Shown here: positions 7,028-8,990 of the stretch, piece after piece | Position numbering within the stretch: the stretch's first letter is position 1 | Layout: every line of letters starts with the position of its first letter | Assembly (NCBI GenBank): GCA_019313765.1 | Contig: JAFDAP010000047.1 | Span: forward strand, 1 to 8,990 | DNA from: Deltaproteobacteria bacterium | GTDB taxonomy: Bacteria > Desulfobacterota > DSM-4660 > Desulfatiglandales > Desulfatiglandaceae | DNA: 8,990 bases | Direction: 5' to 3' | Made by a program: the position numbers and the translations under genes | The notes under the pieces: generated by a model | Seen by the model: only the letters and a program-made list of their open reading frames with translations | What the model was told of the DNA's origin: nothing | Database searches by the model: none

Positions 7028-7831
7028 TTAAAGCCAGCGTTTGCGGCGTTTGTAGGATTTCACATCCTTGTATGATTTGAGGGCCCCGGAGGCCGCCGTA
7101 CCCAAATAAAACTCCTTCACATCCGGGTTTTCACGCAGATCTTTTGCATCACTCTCCATGACAATCTTGCCGTTCTCCATTACATACCCATAGTGGGCGA
7201 TCTGGAGGGCCATATTGGCATTCTGCTCCACAAGCATAAGGGTGGTTCCTAACTCTTTATTTACCCGTCTGATAATTTGAAATATCTCTTTGACTAAGAG
7301 AGGCGCAAGACCCAGGGACGGTTCGTCTAAGAGCAGGAGCTTGGGCTGGGCCATAAGTCCTCTGCCCATCACTAACATCTGGAGTTCGCCACCGCTGCAA
7401 TAACCTGCCAGGTTCTTTTTTCGTGCGAGCAGGGCAGGGAAGTAGTGGTAAACCAGTTCCAGATCTTTCTTGTAAGGCTTGCCCCAGCGGGTGGCCGTGC
7501 CGACCCTCAGATTCTCTTCGACAGTCAGATACTTGAATTCCTGTCTTCCTTCGAGTACCTGGATAATACCTTTGCGGGTAATTTCTTCCGGAGAGGAATT
7601 CTGGACCGGCATCCCGTCATATTCAATGGAACCGTCCGTAACCTTGCCGTTTTCGGGCTTGAGCAGGCCGGAAATGGCTTTCAGGGTAGTGGTCTTGCCG
7701 GCACCGTTGCTTCCCAAAAGAGAGACAATCTGTCCTTTCTTAACGGTAAGGGATACCCCTTTTAGGACCTGTATGACATCGGAATAAACCACACTGATGT
7801 TGTTTATAAGTAATCTGATGTTGTTTTCCAT
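7028..7831 (-). CDS. livF: Branched-chain amino acid ABC transporter, ATP-binding protein LivF
   Basis: One of the two ATPases powering a LIV/HAAT-type importer, acting on the cytoplasmic face of the membrane with LivG and the LivH/LivM permeases. In the 267-residue protein the Walker A loop is GSNGAGKTT (40-48), the Q-loop Gln is near 91 (IIQVLEGRQEF), the signature is CSGGE (145-149) and Walker B is LLLLDEP (165-171), followed by the D-loop SLGLAP. The usual H-loop position reads VEQNA, which is normal for LivF and separates it from LivG. The start at ATG 7829-7831 is supported by GGAG 9 nt upstream and by homologous LivF N-termini. The frame stays open to a GTG at 7891, but that would add 20 unlikely residues and overlap livM. 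The C-terminus carries a basic tail, SYKDVKSYKRRKRWL, beyond the ATPase core. Substrate is uncertain: LIV-type systems also import amides, urea or aromatic acids. Confidence 0.96.
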   Translation of the reverse strand: MENNIRLLINNISVVYSDVIQVLKGVSLTVKKGQIVSLLGSNGAGKTTTLKAISGLLKPENGKVTDGSIEYDGMPVQNSSPEEITRKGIIQVLEGRQEFKYLTVEENLRVGTATRWGKPYKKDLELVYHYFPALLARKKNLAGYCSGGELQMLVMGRGLMAQPKLLLLDEPSLGLAPLLVKEIFQIIRRVNKELGTTLMLVEQNANMALQIAHYGYVMENGKIVMESDAKDLRENPDVKEFYLGTAASGALKSYKDVKSYKRRKRWL

Positions 7832-7840
7832 GCGGGTAAA

Positions 7841-7844
7841 CTCC
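7841..7844 (-). promoter_or_regulatory. Ribosome binding site of livF
   Basis: On the minus strand GGAG is followed by TTTACCCGC and then ATG (7831-7829), a 9-nt spacing. It supports the internal ATG rather than the upstream GTG at 7891 as the livF start, leaving a 41-bp gap after livM. Confidence 0.6.
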
Positions 7845-7872
7845 GAATTAGGAATTTGAACATAGGCATATG

Positions 7873-8943
7873 CTAATACGAAAACGGCCACAGCCTGAAA
7901 TTGGAACGGATAATACGCCAGACCTCTGCCAGGCCCTTTGGTTCGAATATGATGAACAGGACGATGGTCAGACCGAATACGAACTCGCGCAGCGGGGCGA
8001 TGGTAATGGCCACGCCGGTGGATGCCCCGACGTTCATGAGATACTGCGTGATATGACTCAATATTTCGCTCAACGAGACAATAAAGATTGCACCGAAAGC
8101 TGAACCGGGAATACTTCCCAGACCCCCAATGATGATCATGGCAATGAATTCAATGGATAGCCACAGATTGAAGGGTTCGGGCGTGATACTGATCATGTAA
8201 AAGGCATAGAGCGCACCGGCAAATCCTGCATAAAAGGAGCTTATGGCAAAGGAAAGCAGCTTATATCCGAAGATGGGAATTCCCATGCCCTCGGCGGCCC
8301 GGTCATTATCACGGATGGCAATAAAAGCCCGTCCGAATCTGGTACGAATTAAGTTGACGGCCATCCATGTCATAACTGCAAAACAGCCGAATATTACGAA
8401 ATAAAAGGCTCGATCATTACCCAAATCGATGCCGAAGAGGGTCGTACCAATAACACTGATGCCTTCCGCACCACCGGTAAGGCCCTCCCACTGGACAAAG
8501 ACGAATTCAAGGATGAACTGCCCGGCTAAGGTGGCAATGCAGAGATAGAGGTGCTTGAGACGGGCGGAAGGAATGCCGAAAATCATTCCAACCGCTGCAG
8601 TAACAAGACCTGCAGCAGGCACGGCCAAGACAAAAGGTAAGCCTGTTTTAGTTGCTAAGATAGCTCCGGCGTAAGCTCCCACACCGAAGAAGGCCCCGTG
8701 GCCAAGGGATATCTGACCCGTATATCCGATCAGGAGATTGAGGCCTATGGCGGAAATGGCATAGATACCAATGGTATTCAGCACGTAAATAATATAATCG
8801 CTAGTGATAAACGGAATAACACCGAAAAGGAGCAGAAGGCCTATGAGCATCCACAGCCTGCCAAAGTCGGTTTCGAAGATTGTGATCTCTTCCTGATATG
8901 TTTCCCTGAAATTTCCGCATGGATGAAATTGAAACTTGCGCAT
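7873..8943 (-). CDS. livM: Branched-chain amino acid ABC transporter, permease LivM
   Basis: Inner-membrane permease subunit of a LIV/HAAT importer, pairing with LivH. The 356-residue protein has a hydrophilic N-terminus of about 28 residues with CGNFRETYQEE, then a series of hydrophobic segments (about 30-48, 50-72, 80-97, 103-124, 131-150, 179-198, 228-250, 262-276, 280-297, 320-333). Family motifs are clear: GLNLLIGYTGQISLGHGAF (67-85), GLTGGAEGI (154-162), the cytoplasmic coupling-loop sequence IRDNDRAAEGMGI (210-222), IIGGLGSIPGSAFGA (271-285) and FEPKGLAEVWR (333-343). Length and order match complete LivM proteins. The ATG at 8941-8943 has only a weak GAAAGG 11 nt upstream. The frame stays open to the window edge, so a start further upstream cannot be excluded, though family N-termini favour this ATG. 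It is followed 41 bp later by livF in one operon. Confidence 0.97.
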   Translation of the reverse strand: MRKFQFHPCGNFRETYQEEITIFETDFGRLWMLIGLLLLFGVIPFITSDYIIYVLNTIGIYAISAIGLNLLIGYTGQISLGHGAFFGVGAYAGAILATKTGLPFVLAVPAAGLVTAAVGMIFGIPSARLKHLYLCIATLAGQFILEFVFVQWEGLTGGAEGISVIGTTLFGIDLGNDRAFYFVIFGCFAVMTWMAVNLIRTRFGRAFIAIRDNDRAAEGMGIPIFGYKLLSFAISSFYAGFAGALYAFYMISITPEPFNLWLSIEFIAMIIIGGLGSIPGSAFGAIFIVSLSEILSHITQYLMNVGASTGVAITIAPLREFVFGLTIVLFIIFEPKGLAEVWRIIRSNFRLWPFSY

Positions 8944-8990
8944 GTTCGCTATAACCTTTCTTTTAATAAAATCACGGAGCTGAGCGGAGC
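8944..8990 (-). other. Upstream edge of livM
   Basis: The last 47 bases hold only the livM leader: GAAAGG (8955-8960 on the minus strand), 11 nt before the ATG, and a run TTTTATTAAAAG. The remainder may be an intergenic spacer or the end of an upstream liv gene. TGA in one frame (8973-8971) could be its stop, but too little sequence is present to tell. No promoter can be assigned. Confidence 0.35.

Noticed and set aside
7832..7891. Extended livF start at GTG 7891, overlapping the end of livM
   Set aside because: The extra 20 residues do not look like a LivF N-terminus, and the ATG at 7831 has a proper GGAG site.
7445..8103. Plus-strand open frames opposite livF and livM
   Set aside because: They are shadows of strongly conserved minus-strand transporter genes and show no family motif.

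Overview
The window looks like a chromosomal segment of an anaerobic deltaproteobacterium (Desulfobacterota, Desulfobacteraceae or Syntrophobacterales-like). This is an inference. It rests on the style of the branched-chain amino acid ABC transporter proteins (LivM with a CGNFRETY-type N-terminus and LivF with a basic tail ending in YKRRKRWL) and on a small two-repeat protein of a type I associate with that phylum. No plasmid, phage or insertion-sequence gene is visible.

Layout. The left edge (1-141) holds a complete tRNA-Glu(CTC) gene with an encoded CCA end, followed by a strong intrinsic terminator that could work on both strands. A small plus-strand gene (164-406) for an MshEN/GspE-N-like protein of about 80 residues follows. 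It converges, with only 9 bp between the stops, on pgi (416-2068, minus), a full-length glucose-6-phosphate isomerase with intact catalytic residues. A 246-bp intergenic stretch (2069-2314) carries a degenerate hexanucleotide array, a hairpin and a weak candidate pgi promoter. From 2315 to 7018 (minus) lies one very large gene encoding a 1567-residue protein of unknown function. It sits 9 bp downstream of livF (7028-7831, minus), which sits 41 bp downstream of livM (7873-8943, minus). The upstream liv genes (livH, livG, livK) would be expected beyond the right edge.

How the genes work together. livM-livF-large gene is probably one transcript read right to left. LivM is a permease subunit and LivF an ATPase of a LIV-type (HAAT) importer. 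The large protein is tightly coupled to livF, so its unknown role may be linked to this transporter, but that is inference from position only. It contains a region resembling the HD domain of GlnD-type proteins in which the first metal-binding His appears to be Gln, and an N-terminal alpha/beta region that recalls a class I methyltransferase fold without a clear glycine-rich SAM loop. pgi follows in the same direction but after a larger gap, so it may have its own promoter. The large protein and the small two-repeat protein are the least-described parts of the window.
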